Source: Botrytis cinerea B05.10
Taxonomy: Eukaryota > Ascomycota > Leotiomycetes > Helotiales > Sclerotiniaceae
Length of the DNA stretch: 64,000 nt
NCBI RefSeq assembly: GCF_000143535.2
Contig: NC_037318.1
Coordinates: forward strand, 1 to 64,000
Direction: 5' to 3'
The position numbers were made by a program, and so were the translations under genes. The notes below the pieces were generated by a model. The model did not search any database. It was given only the letters and a program-made list of their open reading frames with translations, and was not told where the DNA came from. The stretch's first letter is position 1, and every line of letters begins with the position of its first letter. Below, piece after piece: positions 1 through 10,679 of this stretch.

Positions 1-170
1 GAGATTTCTTCAGGCCCTTCCTTCGGTGAAAGAAGATGTTGGGGAAAAGCAGGTAGATATTGATGGAGCTCCAATCGTGAAGTTTGCCGAAAAAAATATG
101 AGGAATCTTTTCCGGGGAGAGCAACAAAGCGTGCTCTGCATCGAATCGAAAGGGTTCAAATCAGCAATTG

Positions 171-2024
171 CTAAATAGTGATCATCTGAATCAAAGGGCA
201 AATTGTAGGGAATTTGATGTAAACGCCATGGGTGCGACCTGTTAATGGAGCATTCGTATAAGGGTAGTAAATCCACCCAGTTTTAATCGCAGCTAAACTT
301 TTGAATTCCCCACACATACTATCAATATCTACAGTAATTGTAGGGGTTTGCTCTGCTGAAACCTCAAGCTCATGATTCAACATGCACAATGTAGGGGGCT
401 TGGTGCGAGTTGAATCAATGCAATATTCGTCATCGCTGAGGGGCTCTGCAACTGATTCGGCTCGTTCAAAAGAGCGATCAGTAACTCCAAAACCTTGATT
501 GCTTTGTATACGCGAAAGATGATAGGTGCCTTCATAGATAGTGCGAAGTTGCCTTTCACTTAAGTGATCCACCATCAGGGAATGATTGCTTGAAGTTTGA
601 CGTGGCAAATTTGATGTTGTGAATATCTCCTTTCCACGTTGAAGGTGCCTTTTGCCGAGATAATTTGGAATCTCGTTTTGCTCCCGATATGGATTTCTTT
701 CAATTGCAAATTGACGAAGGTTGATGCAATGATTGGAGTGAGATTGGCCGCTCCTAAACATTTCCTCATGATGCTTTTGAAATATCTTTTCATGTTCAAC
801 TTCCTCACAAAAAAAATCCATTTCTAAAGTGAGCACAGAAGTGATCGAACGCATTGAAAGAGTAAGGATCAGATATTTCACCAAAAGGATCGCTATCCAC
901 TTCACTTCCCACTTCAATTTGATTTCCAAGATCAATTAACTCTTGCGCTGCCTCCCTTGCCTCCTCATTGCTAACTTCTATTTCATCATCATCAGTGGAG
1001 TAGTACTCTTCGTCAAAAGCAAAATCCGCATCAGACAATGCCTTTCGAATCTCAATAGTTGGCAATGGATTGCTGCTCTCAGAATAGCGCTCGAAATAAG
1101 GGGAGCCATTCTGATTGCTTGTATCAATTTCAAAGCTCCCTTCAATATCTGCTGCATCAGGAATCCCTTCGAAATTTAAAGCTTCAGGAGTGAGCCTTGA
1201 AGCGGGGTTCAATTGCGATTGAAGTAATTGAGCCTGAAGCAATTCCGCTTGATGCAATGGGGATTGATAATTCCGCTTAAAATATATAACAAACATTAGC
1301 TTCAATTTAAACTTTGAAACGATAATCGCTTGCAATTGATAAAAATGTATTTTTCGAGCCCGGCTCGAGAAATATCAAAAAACCTGAGCGAGCAGCGCTC
1401 AAATGAATAAAGGGAAAAATCTTCTTCACCTACTCTGATGGAACTCTTTTGTGAGTAGGGATTTCGATCTTGGATTGAGGAAAATTGAAAGGAATTAAGA
1501 TTTGCGAGAGTGAGTGGTGGGGTTTGAAAGGGGTTAAAAGCTTTTCCAATTTGTGAGCGACCTTCTTCGACATTGCTGCTACTATCCCAATCGCAATTGC
1601 TACTATATTCATTAGCTGCATCATCCATCAACTTATTGTGATCTTCTTCAAGGATTGATTGATTCGCGCTACTCTTTTCGCTTGAGTATTGTTGATTCCG
1701 CTGCCCTCTTTCGAAAATTGCACCTCTCACATTTTGAGGCAGCGAATCCAATCTAGCAAATTCATCTCGACTGCTTTGAATTTTCAAAGCTTGAGGTTGT
1801 GGATTATTGACTTTATTGGAGTGGAGATCGCTCTCATGATCATTTAAAGAATTTAAAAAACAATTATCTGCTCCTTCCTTTGAAATTGCAATTGATGTTG
1901 AGTTTGGAATTGAATGTCTCTTTCGCGATTGTTGAGTTGCGCTTGGGGTCAAGGGTCGTTTTTCAGAGCTTTTTTCCATTGGATATGGAAGCTCGTCATT
2001 TGGAGCTAGAGCGCTCAAAGGCAT
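171..2024 (-). other. orphan minus-strand reading frames, product unknown
   Basis: Three overlapping minus-strand open frames (2024-1302, 1335-805, 935-171) follow each other with frame changes. Only the first begins with a clear ATG (2024, peptide start MPLSALAPND). The peptides are rich in Ser, Asn, Gln and Glu, with acidic stretches (EEYYSTDDDEIEV) and a Gln/Leu-rich stretch (QAELLQAQLLQSQL). I recognise no domain. No convincing intron joins the frames, so this may be a frame-broken gene, several exons, or non-coding DNA with chance frames. A hairpin repeat (1354-1374) lies inside the end of the first frame. CAATTG and GCAATTGC words are frequent, giving the stretch a composition unlike the housekeeping genes further right. 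Confidence 0.3.
1354..1374. repeat. solitary hairpin related to the minisatellite unit
   Basis: A near-perfect inverted repeat, TTTCGAGCC then GGCTCGAgAAA, with the same outer TTTC/GAAA arms and GC-rich centre as the minisatellite unit 4 kb away. Confidence 0.6.
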
Positions 2025-2176
2025 TTTCCAATTGATAAAGATTAAAGTGCAATCTCTAAAGCGTTTCGAATTGCGTTAATTCAAGAACGATTCTGCATGC
2101 AATTGCTTTTGTTCCTCGCGCCAAATGCTTGCTACCCACTTGCTCTCCCTCTCCTCTTTTTCAAGCTCGAGCTTTC

Positions 2177-3369
2177 TTAACCGAAATGCTGCTTTGCTTT
2201 CAAGAACTCTTTTTTTTTATCAATTAAACAATCGCGAGTTCGAGTGAGAGCTTTTGATGGAATATTTCGATTAACAATTTCCCGTATTTGTTTCTCGCCG
2301 CCTTTTGCAATTGGCCCTTTTTTTCTTGAGGAGATAAATTTTCGAGATTGAATTTGTTGCTTTTTTCTTTTTTGATCGATTTTGCAATGTTTTTGGATTT
2401 TGAATGTAGTTTTTTGCTCGCTTTTTATTTTATCAATTTGCGTCTTTTCCTTATCTTTTAAAATTTCCTTTTTTGATTTATGAACTTCAAATACAGTTGA
2501 GGAGTTGTTTTTTGCTTGTGAGTTAATAATCAAATCAATGGAGCCAGCTGGCTTTGGATTTATAGAGGGAACTTGCTTCGATAGTGTGCTTGAGGCATCA
2601 ACCCTAGTGCAACTTTCTTGAAGGGATGAATTTGAGAATTGAGTTGGAGTGTGATAGAGAGATTTATAAGCGGTCGAGGAAATCTGAATTGCATTGGCTA
2701 AAGCATCGATTTGGGAAAGTAAGGAATATTGGATTGGCGATTCGTGAGCCTTTGGATCGCTGCTACTGAAAGGGTTTGTATAACGAATGGAGCGCTTGAC
2801 TTTTGGTTGTCGTTCTGAGATCCAACGTTCAATGTACCAAACCCAGTATTCCGAAGCCAATCCTTTAGTCGGGTAGTGAATGATTTGTTTTGGGTGATTG
2901 AAGTGAGGCTGCTTATCTTGAAGATGTTAGTAAAGGCATTGATTCACTAGCAAGTAATAAAAAGACCTCACTTCTTTTCCAAAACTTATAACAAGCTGAT
3001 AATGTATTCTTTAATAAGTTAGACGGGGGCGATTGCGTTTTAGACTCTTCAGACATGCTTATTTAGTGACAGTTTTGATTCACCTCGAGGGAAAGCGCAA
3101 AATCGCAATATAGCTTGGAAGCTTAAAGTAAGATGCTTGAAAATGTATTGATTAAAATAAAATAGAGGGTTCAACCTACATTGTGGAAGGAGAGAGGTTG
3201 AGCTTTTGCATTTAGATTGAGAGCTTGATCGAAACTGAAAAAATTGAATCAAGCTTGCACGCTCTTTCAATTGAGTGCACCCACCTTTATAGAATACACG
3301 CTCAGCCCACTTTTTTTCTTCTTCCTTGACCTTTTTTGACCTTTTTGATTTATCAAATTTAGAACCCAT
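2177..3369 (-). other. orphan Lys-rich reading frames, product unknown
   Basis: A minus-strand frame with an ATG at 3369 starts MGSKFDKSKRSKKVKEEEKK and is strongly basic. A second frame without an ATG (2860-2177) is also Lys-rich, especially towards its end. They could be two exons of one small nuclear-type protein, but stop codons between about 2870 and 3050 and the lack of a clear donor/acceptor pair prevent a firm model. No family is recognised. Confidence 0.2.
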
Positions 3370-4729
3370 TGCGACTCCATTAGCTCATTTTACTAATTGA
3401 AATAAAATAAATATTATTTTGACGAGCAAATAAATAGTGATTAAAATCATATAATCAATCAAACTGAATAAAAATATTGATAGTAAGGAATTTATATTGC
3501 TTGCTAAGTAGAGAGCGAGCGTAAGTGCTATCGGTGATGCAATCGCATACATTACCTATTATCGAACCGAGCTCAATAGATCAAAGCCGAATCAAACTTC
3601 AACCGAAATTTAATCATTCAATAATTGAATTAACACTGCAAGATAGAATATCAAAAACTTTTTATTTGACACACCCTCATGTTGGATGAGCTGAAGGAAA
3701 CCGAAGCAATTAACTCCCTTTGCACAAAGCAATTTGAATGCCATTCAAACGATTAAGTTAATCTCACAACCAAAATTAAATTTCAAGCCGGGCTTAACAT
3801 TTCCAAAAAGCCCCATCGCATTAAGAATATCGCCCTTCCGATAGTCGAATAATTCACACCTACACTACCCACTCAAACCAATTTATTAAAAATCAAAAAG
3901 CTCATTCTCCTCAAAAGGCTCATCCTCCTCAAAAAGCTCATCCTCCTCAAAAAGCTCATCCTCCCCTAGGCAGCTCAATATTAGCAAATGTGCACTTGAA
4001 AGAGGGCGCAATTTGAAGATCAAATGTAAACTTGAAGCATCTAAGATTCCTTACCAAATAAATGAGCAATTCCAATATAAAAATCCTCGGGTGGCAGCTC
4101 AACCCATTTACTTTCTATTGAATGCTTCATTAGTAAATAAAGAGCTACAATACCAATTTGTACATACCTGGCTTCACAGCTTTCAAATACATCTCGATCG
4201 AAAAAATATCATAAAACAGATTTTCACTATTCGGTTCTTCAGGCGACCAGAGCTTAATTCCATTTATATGATCCCTTTCCTATATTAGCTTTTTCGACCC
4301 GCGTTTTAAATAAAAGTAAAAATAATTGAATCGTGATATAACTAACCAGAACTCTTGTTTAGTGCATGGCGATATTGCAAGCCAGTAAAGTCGACGTGCT
4401 CCTGTTGGACTTAAAGCTTTTGTAAGGAAATTTTCCATTCTCAAAAGCAGGAACTATCAATAAAATAGTATAAAGAAAAGGTGAAAGTAGTAGTAAATTT
4501 TGAAGCGTTGAAGGCAATCTTGAATCTAGAGGATGTGCTGAATTGAACTTTGAGGTTTTGAAATAAATTCGAAAGAAAATTAAAGATCTTTATATTCTGG
4601 TGTTTTAAAATATTGTTCCTAAACGAAGCTCAATAATTCTCATTCTCTTGCAATATCTATCACGCACACTCCTCCCCTTTTCCTCTGTGACAAATCAAGC
4701 GATGCTCTCCTGATCGCACCAGAAAAAAA
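3370..4729. other. AT-rich stretch without a supported gene
   Basis: Mostly AT-rich DNA. The plus-strand frame at 4013-4288 has no ATG and no recognisable product. The only structured part is the 18-bp tandem repeat at 3901-3966, listed separately. A short sequence near 4290-4310 resembles one arm of the hairpin repeats of the next region. Confidence 0.4.
3901..3966 (-). repeat. 18-bp tandem repeat, could encode an acidic peptide
   Basis: About 3.7 copies of the unit CTCATCCTCCTCAAAAAG, the first slightly diverged. Read on the minus strand, the unit encodes repeats of ELFEED and the frame closes with a stop just after the array. Upstream the frame is open to about 4055, where CTTAG could be an acceptor. 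It may be the acidic C-terminal exon of an unrecognised gene, or just a polypurine repeat. Confidence 0.55.
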
Positions 4730-5365
4730 TCAAAAAGAAAATAAATAACTGCAGCCTGGACATCCATTATATTGTGCCAACCGCTCCATGACATTCGTCC
4801 CATCAAAATAATCTATGATATCAGATACAAGACTCCCTCTAATTAAATTAATAACACCTTCCACCTCATGATCATTATTATCAAACGCAGAGCAATGCAA
4901 ATCCCCATTCATAAAAGCGCATCGAATCTCCTGAACGATCCTATCGCTAAAGCTCAAAGCGAACCGGCTGCTATCGATGCCACGCCCTTCTTTATTATCA
5001 ACATATGGGAAATATTGATAAACGCTCTGATTGTGAATGGTAATCGTGGTTGCAAATTGAAATGCGTTTTTCAAAGCGTGCAAAGCTCTCTCTGCATTAT
5101 TTACTCGATTGCGATCTGCTGCCTCATCGGATTGAAATGCAGTGATTCGAAAGTGGTAAATGCGATTTGACGAGATCCCAACAATCAATGAGCCAGCAGA
5201 GCTAACAAATGCAGCGAGCTCTTCAAAGTTGATTCGCTCCGACAATACAAGTAGACCAGGCGCTTTTTGATTAATTGACCAGCACATTGCATTGAACATG
5301 TCTGCCAAATCTTGATTTGTAGCAACATCTCGCTGACCATTTCGATCAATATTGATGCGTCGCAT
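4730..5365 (-). CDS. hypothetical protein, 211 aa
   Basis: A single uninterrupted minus-strand frame from an ATG (MRRINIDRNGQRDVATNQDL) to a stop. The composition is that of a soluble globular protein, with mixed hydrophobic and charged residues and predicted strand/helix alternation. It has a C-terminal Cys pair (GCPGC), no signal peptide and no membrane segment. I recognise no family. It differs from the low-complexity frames to its left and is the best candidate gene in the first 5.4 kb. The hairpin minisatellite begins about 200 bp upstream of its start, so its promoter would abut that array. Confidence 0.5.
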   Translation of the reverse strand: MRRINIDRNGQRDVATNQDLADMFNAMCWSINQKAPGLLVLSERINFEELAAFVSSAGSLIVGISSNRIYHFRITAFQSDEAADRNRVNNAERALHALKNAFQFATTITIHNQSVYQYFPYVDNKEGRGIDSSRFALSFSDRIVQEIRCAFMNGDLHCSAFDNNDHEVEGVINLIRGSLVSDIIDYFDGTNVMERLAQYNGCPGCSYLFSF

Positions 5366-5504
5366 TGTGATTGTAATAAGTTCAATGAGTTTTCTTTTCA
5401 GATTGGAAATTGGAAACTAAACTAAATAAAAGAAAAGCGAAAGGCAAAAGGAAATAAATAATTATATTGTGATAACTTTAATCAATTTCGAAAGCGTGCA
5501 ATTT

Positions 5505-5530
5505 ATTTTTCGAGCCCGGATCGTGAAATA
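5505..5530. repeat. diverged hairpin unit left of the array
   Basis: ATTTTTCGAGCCCGG followed by ATCGTGAAATA. The arms and GC-rich core match both the solitary copy at 1354 and the array units, so it looks like a transitional or founder-type unit at the array edge. Confidence 0.55.
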
Positions 5531-5559
5531 AGATCATTCAAGTTTTCGAAATTTGAAAG

Positions 5560-7200
5560 GCAGGAGGCATTTCGCAGGCCGGAGACGTGAAGTACATAAT
5601 TTTTAGAATTTTCAAAATGTGACAATTATTAATATGGTAGAGGCATTTCACAGGCCGGAGACGAGAAATACATAATTTTGAGAATTTTGAGAATTTTCAA
5701 AATGTGACAATTATTAATATGGTAGAGGCATTTCACAGGCCGGAGACGTGAAATACATAACTTTCATAATTTTGAGAATTTTGAGATTTTCGATTTTTCC
5801 AATAGTAGACGCATTTCACAGGCCGGAGACGTGAAATACATAATTTTGAGATTTTCGATTTTTTCAATAGTAGATGCATTTCACAGGCCGGAGACGTGAA
5901 ATACATAATTTTGAGATTTTCGATTTTTTCAATAGTAGACGGATTTCACAGGCCGGAGACGTGAAATACATAATTTTGAGATTTTCGAGAATTTTGAGAT
6001 TTTCGATTTTTCCAATAGTAGATGCATTTCACAGGCCGGGGACGTGAAATGTAGAATTTTGAGATTTTCGATTTTTCCAATAGTAGACGTATTTCACAGG
6101 CCGGGGATGTGAAATGTAGAATTTTGAGATTTTCGATTTTTTCAATAGTAGATGCATTTCACAGGCCGGAGACGTGAAATACATAATTTTGAGAATTTTC
6201 AAAATGTGACGATTATTAATATGGTAGAGGCATTTCACAGGCCGGAGACGTGAAATACATAATTTTGAGATTTTCGAGAATTTTGAGATTTTCGATTTTT
6301 CCAATAGTAGATGCATTTCACAGGCCGGGGACGTGAAATGTAGAATTTTGAGATTTTCGATTTTTCCAATAGTAGACGTATTTCACAGGCCGGGGATGTG
6401 AAATGTAGAATTTTGAGATTTTCGATTTTTTCAATAGTAGATGCATTTCACAGGCCGGAGACGTGAAATACATAATTTTGAGAATTTTCAAAATGTGACG
6501 ATTATTAATATGGTAGAGGCATTTCACAGGCCGGAGACGTGAAATACATAATTTGAGATTTTCGAGAATTTTGAGATTTTCGATTTTTCCAATAGTAGAT
6601 GCATTTCACAGGCCGGGGACGTGAAATGTAGAATTTTGAGATTTTCGATTTTTCCAATAGTAGACGTATTTCACAGGCCGGGGATGTGAAATGTAGAATT
6701 TTGAGATTTTCGATTTTTTCAATAGTAGATGCATTTCACAGGCCGGAGACGTGAAATACATAATTTTGAGAATTTTCAAAATGTGACGATTATTAATATG
6801 GTAGAGGCATTTCACAGGCCGGAGACGAGAAATACATAACTTTCATAATTTTGAGAATTTTGAGATTTTCGATTTTTCCAATAGTAGACGCATTTCACAG
6901 GCCGGAGACGTGAAATACATAATTTTGAGATTTTCGATTTTTTCAATAGTAGACGCATTTCACAGGCCGGAGACGTGAAATACATAATTTTGAGATTTTC
7001 GAGAATTTTGAGATTTTCGATTTTTCCAATAGTAGATGCATTTCACAGGCCGGAGACGTGAAATACATAATTTTGAGATTTTCGATTTTTCCAATAGTAG
7101 ATGCATTTCACAGGCCAAAGACGAGAAATATAGAATTTTGAGAGTTTGAAGATTTTGAAGGGTGCAATTATTTCGCAAGCCCGAGCTGTGAAATATTTTT
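5560..7200. repeat. minisatellite of hairpin units, 288-bp higher-order period
   Basis: About 23 copies of an inverted repeat with 7-bp arms ATTTCAC and GTGAAAT around an 11-base loop (AGGCCGGAGAC, or AGGCCGGGGAC in some copies). Units are spaced about 64-85 bp apart by AT-rich linkers with recurring blocks (TTTTGAGATTTTCGA, TTTTTCCAATAGTAGA, AATGTGACGATTATTAATAT). From about 6020 to 6830, a set of four units repeats nearly identically with a 288-bp period, which shows recent block duplication. The last unit near 7168 has diverged arms and loop. Minus-strand reading frames inside the array are translations of the repeat and are not genes. Confidence 0.95.
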
Positions 7201-8628
7201 TTTTGATGGGGTCAATAAATGTCAATGCGCTCGATCCATTCCATATTCGGTAATTTAAGCGAGAAAAGGGTGTTAAGGCTTTTTAATCCTAACCCTGATT
7301 CCGCTATAATAATAAATCTTGTAAACTTCATTTTCAATAAAGCTTACTATTTTATTATGAAAATAAGAAAAGGCTTAATCGATTTTTAGTCTTTTTTATA
7401 ATACTTATTCTCTAGTCTGTCAACTAGCGGCGCCGTTACTTAATAAACACTTATTAATTAATTATATCGTTAGAATTCCTAGAATTTGATTAGATATTCA
7501 TGTTTAATCTTTAATATAAAATCTATCAGGGAGCGATCACCTCATTAAATATATATAATAAATTCATTATTTCAAAAGCATTTGGAATATTCTATACTTC
7601 TATAAATCAATAGGAAAATAAATTACTTCTAATATTATATTCTAAATACAAAAATGCTTTATTCTGAGATTCTTATTTGTATAAATTTAAATAAGAATAA
7701 TTATATTTTGAATTCAATCTTGATAATTGGTTTAGTTATAATTATTATACTTCTGATATTCTATATTTATAGAATTCTTATATTTATAGAATTACTAACT
7801 TTTTCTTAATTAATGTATATTGAATAAATCTATATAAAATGAGGATAAGTGTTAGAAATTGATTATTTGATTGAGTATATATAATAGATTTACTATTCTA
7901 GAAGTATTTGGAATACTTCACGCTTTTGTAGATCAATGGGAAAGTGGATCACTCCTGACAAAATCTATTTAGTATTATTTCCATTTCAAAACTTTGAATA
8001 TACTAATATATATTGATTTCTAATCTTTTCCCTTTTAATAATATTCAGGAAATCATGATTTGAAATCAATATTCTATTTTATAAATAGAGTGATTGAAAA
8101 AAGCATTACAAAAGCCATTCTAATCAATCAGGCTTCTTCATACAAGGTATATTGCACGGGTCACATCCGACGCCGCCAATTGGCAGTCTAGAGGATAACG
8201 TCAACCTCCGTAGTGCCGAAAGGCGCTAGCACGGTCAAATGATCACTATCCCGATCATAACATATAGATTCTCAATACTATATAATTGTGTGAACGTGGT
8301 GAATGACTTCAATTCAATGACCGCTGTAATAAACCCCTAAGCGAATGCGAAAGAGACTAGCTCCTTTAGTAGGTCGATATAAGACCTACTATACATAGCT
8401 GGCTCTTTAGATAGAATACAATTAGCCATACAGGACCTACGTAATTCATGGGTGCCATATCTTCCGTATCCTTCTCGTAAGTACAATAATATTTATCTAT
8501 AGCTATCTTGTTCTATTATATCTCGATTATAGCTTGTTACTCTAAGCTTAACCATCGCACTCTATCGCCTTTAATATTCTTGGTGCTGTATCTTCATTCA
8601 GTAGTTCTAAATAGCGCTCTATAAGTAG
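7201..8628. other. AT-rich repeat remnants with a diverged direct repeat
   Basis: No gene is supported. Segments at about 7540-7635 and 7872-7970 are diverged copies of one sequence: both run through an ATATATAATA block, then GCATTTGGAATATT or GTATTTGGAATACT, then a TAnATCAATnGGAAA block. They may be solo terminal repeats or an old tandem pair. The stretch 8150-8470 is less AT-rich and has no coding frame. The phrase CCTAAGCGAATG occurs near 8338 and again near 15537, suggesting a shared repeat family. Confidence 0.4.
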
Positions 8629-10179
8629 TCAGTAGTAGTTTAGTAGATAATTCTGATTCATGTGCTCACCTCCAGCGAGCCATTTTTGACTCATAAACTT
8701 TAGAAACTTGCGAAATATCCTCACCTTCCGTAGATTCATCTCCAAGTCAATGCCTACCTGAAGCCTTTCAGTGATAATAGCCCCAGCTTTATAGATAAGA
8801 TGAAGAACGAAGGGAGAGAAATTCTGGACATCAAATACCACACTGTCATCAAGTTCCTCAAGTAACTTTAAAATGTCATCAAGCAGATTGGCCATAATAG
8901 CAATTGATGGCTCTCGGCATTGGCTAGTTCTACCATCAATAGTAGGCTTTGCTCCATTTTCGAAAATGAGTAGAAGCCCGCTAGCAGGTCAGTGTTGTTG
9001 CTAGATAGTCGAGGGGTTGGATACTGACGTTGTAGCAAATGCCAGACCGCTAGAGGACAGTCTTGACTTTCCCACCATGTCCTGAGCTACAATCGTCTGG
9101 AGGGAACTCAAAGCTCCTAATATCATGGTTATTTCTTCGATATTAAAAGATTGCTCTAATGTCGGCTCATAGATAGCTATGTGAACCTTGTCTAGAAGGC
9201 ACGATGCTTCGAATGACCCGTGGAAAGATGATGAAACCATTTCCGCGTTTCTATCAAACTGATTTTGGTAGTCTGGAATATTACGACCTCTCGTGACTGG
9301 GGGAAACTTTCCATTTTCAACTGCTAAGTATCTAGAACCAAGCGAGATAAGTCAGTGGCCCAATTCAAGCGGTTACAATCATGTCACGGACCTGTCTAAG
9401 ATCATGATGCCACACCAAATGTCTCTACGTTCCTCCCTTTCTTTGATGGAGCCCAATGAAGAAAGCAGTGGGACTCGATTTTCATCATAAACAGAAAGTG
9501 CATCTGCAGCTCTGACCGTAGCCGCGATTGATAAATACGCCGCGGGGTGGAACCCATGTACAACTTCGAATAGAGTATTCAACAACCTTGAATACACCAA
9601 ACCTATCGAGTTAAGTCCTGCTCCCTCCAACAAAGCAAGCCAGGATTTAATTGATAGATACATGAGCATAGTATCGGGTTGGAGGCGATAACTTCCCTCT
9701 AATAGTAGTGGTTGGGCGTTGAAGAGTAGAATAGTGAAGGCGAAGAGCGTGACGTCGACACTTGCGTCATTCCACGTGTTGGGGAATTCGCCAGATAATC
9801 TTTCCTCCGGAATGAATGCAAACCATGGTTGCAGAGTGCGAAGGTAAATTGTAACGATATCTTCTCGTGTAAAGTTCAACAGTTTTTGAACGATGGCGTC
9901 TTTAATGTGATGAGGCGAGAATGCATTCTCCGGTGCTTGCGAGTTACGTACTGGTGAAATAGGTCTATTATCATACTTGCAAGCTTGACGAAGGCTGCAA
10001 ACACACGGTTAGCAAGAGGCTGGAGCAAATGACACTTTGGGTTTCGATATCAGATGCAAAAGCCATACTCACCGCTCACAGAGAGAGCAGCTTGGCAGCG
10101 CCTTGTCACATTTTCTTTTGCGATCTTTACAACGCAAACAGGCATGTTTCGCAATTTCGGACACTCTTTGAGCGCTCAT
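8629..10179 (-). CDS. Zn2Cys6 fungal-type transcription factor, 454 aa
   Basis: Four exons on the minus strand: 10179-10073, 9994-9392, 9331-9029 and 8980-8629. They give 1365 nt with an open frame throughout. Residues 14-31 are a binuclear zinc cluster (ACLRCKDRKRKC, then C and SLC). The middle is the fungal transcription-factor homology region (WCGIMILDR spliced to YLAVENGKFPPVTRG). The C-terminus reads FLKFMSQKW, as is typical for the family. Donors are GTGAGT, GTCCGT and GTCAGT, with GCTAAC and CTGAC branch sites. It would act in the nucleus as a DNA-binding regulator with unknown targets. At 454 aa it is shorter than many family members. It is intact despite lying between a minisatellite and decayed transposons. 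No single frame shows it, so it would be missed without splicing. Confidence 0.85.
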
Positions 10180-10543
10180 ATTGTCGTGTCTGTTTATGCA
10201 GTGGACTCAGGTGTGGTTAGGAGGCGGATTGAAAGGCGGACTATAAGGTGGACATTGCGGGCACAGGTGGAGTCAAAGATCGATATTTGCGCTTTAAAAG
10301 CGGTGAGGATGAAGGCGTGAACTAGCGTGTTTCCCATTTTGCGGGAGATATAATGGAAACAAGAAGTGGGGCAGTGCTCTTATAAGCCGAGCGACTGAAA
10401 TGACAACACGCTAATGAAACCTAAGCTGAAAATTAAATTACAGAGAACTCAAATTATAATAAAAGCAACTATTTATTGAGCTTAATTGATTATTATTATT
10501 TATAATCAATATTATAAAAGAGTAGAAGATAATAGAGATAACG
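10180..10543. other. upstream region of the regulator gene, AT gradient
   Basis: Between the start codon of the Zn2Cys6 gene and the MITE-like element. The part nearest the gene has normal base composition and the distal half turns AT-rich. It should hold the promoter, but I see no distinctive site. Confidence 0.3.
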
Positions 10544-10679
10544 TAGTTTATTAGTGCGTACATTATATTAGTATGTATACTACTCATTTTACATATAAAA
10601 TTCATTTGTATATAAATATGTACTTTCTTTATTTATAAATTAAAATTTCTGAAAATCTAATATAATACATTTAATTATA

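Noticed and set aside
5560..7200. CRISPR-like array (short repeated units with spacers)
   Set aside because: Linkers are themselves repeated, the host is a fungus and no cas genes are present; it is a minisatellite.
6029..7225. Several minus-strand frames of 60-95 codons with repeated peptides
   Set aside because: They are translations of the hairpin minisatellite; two are identical because of the 288-bp period.
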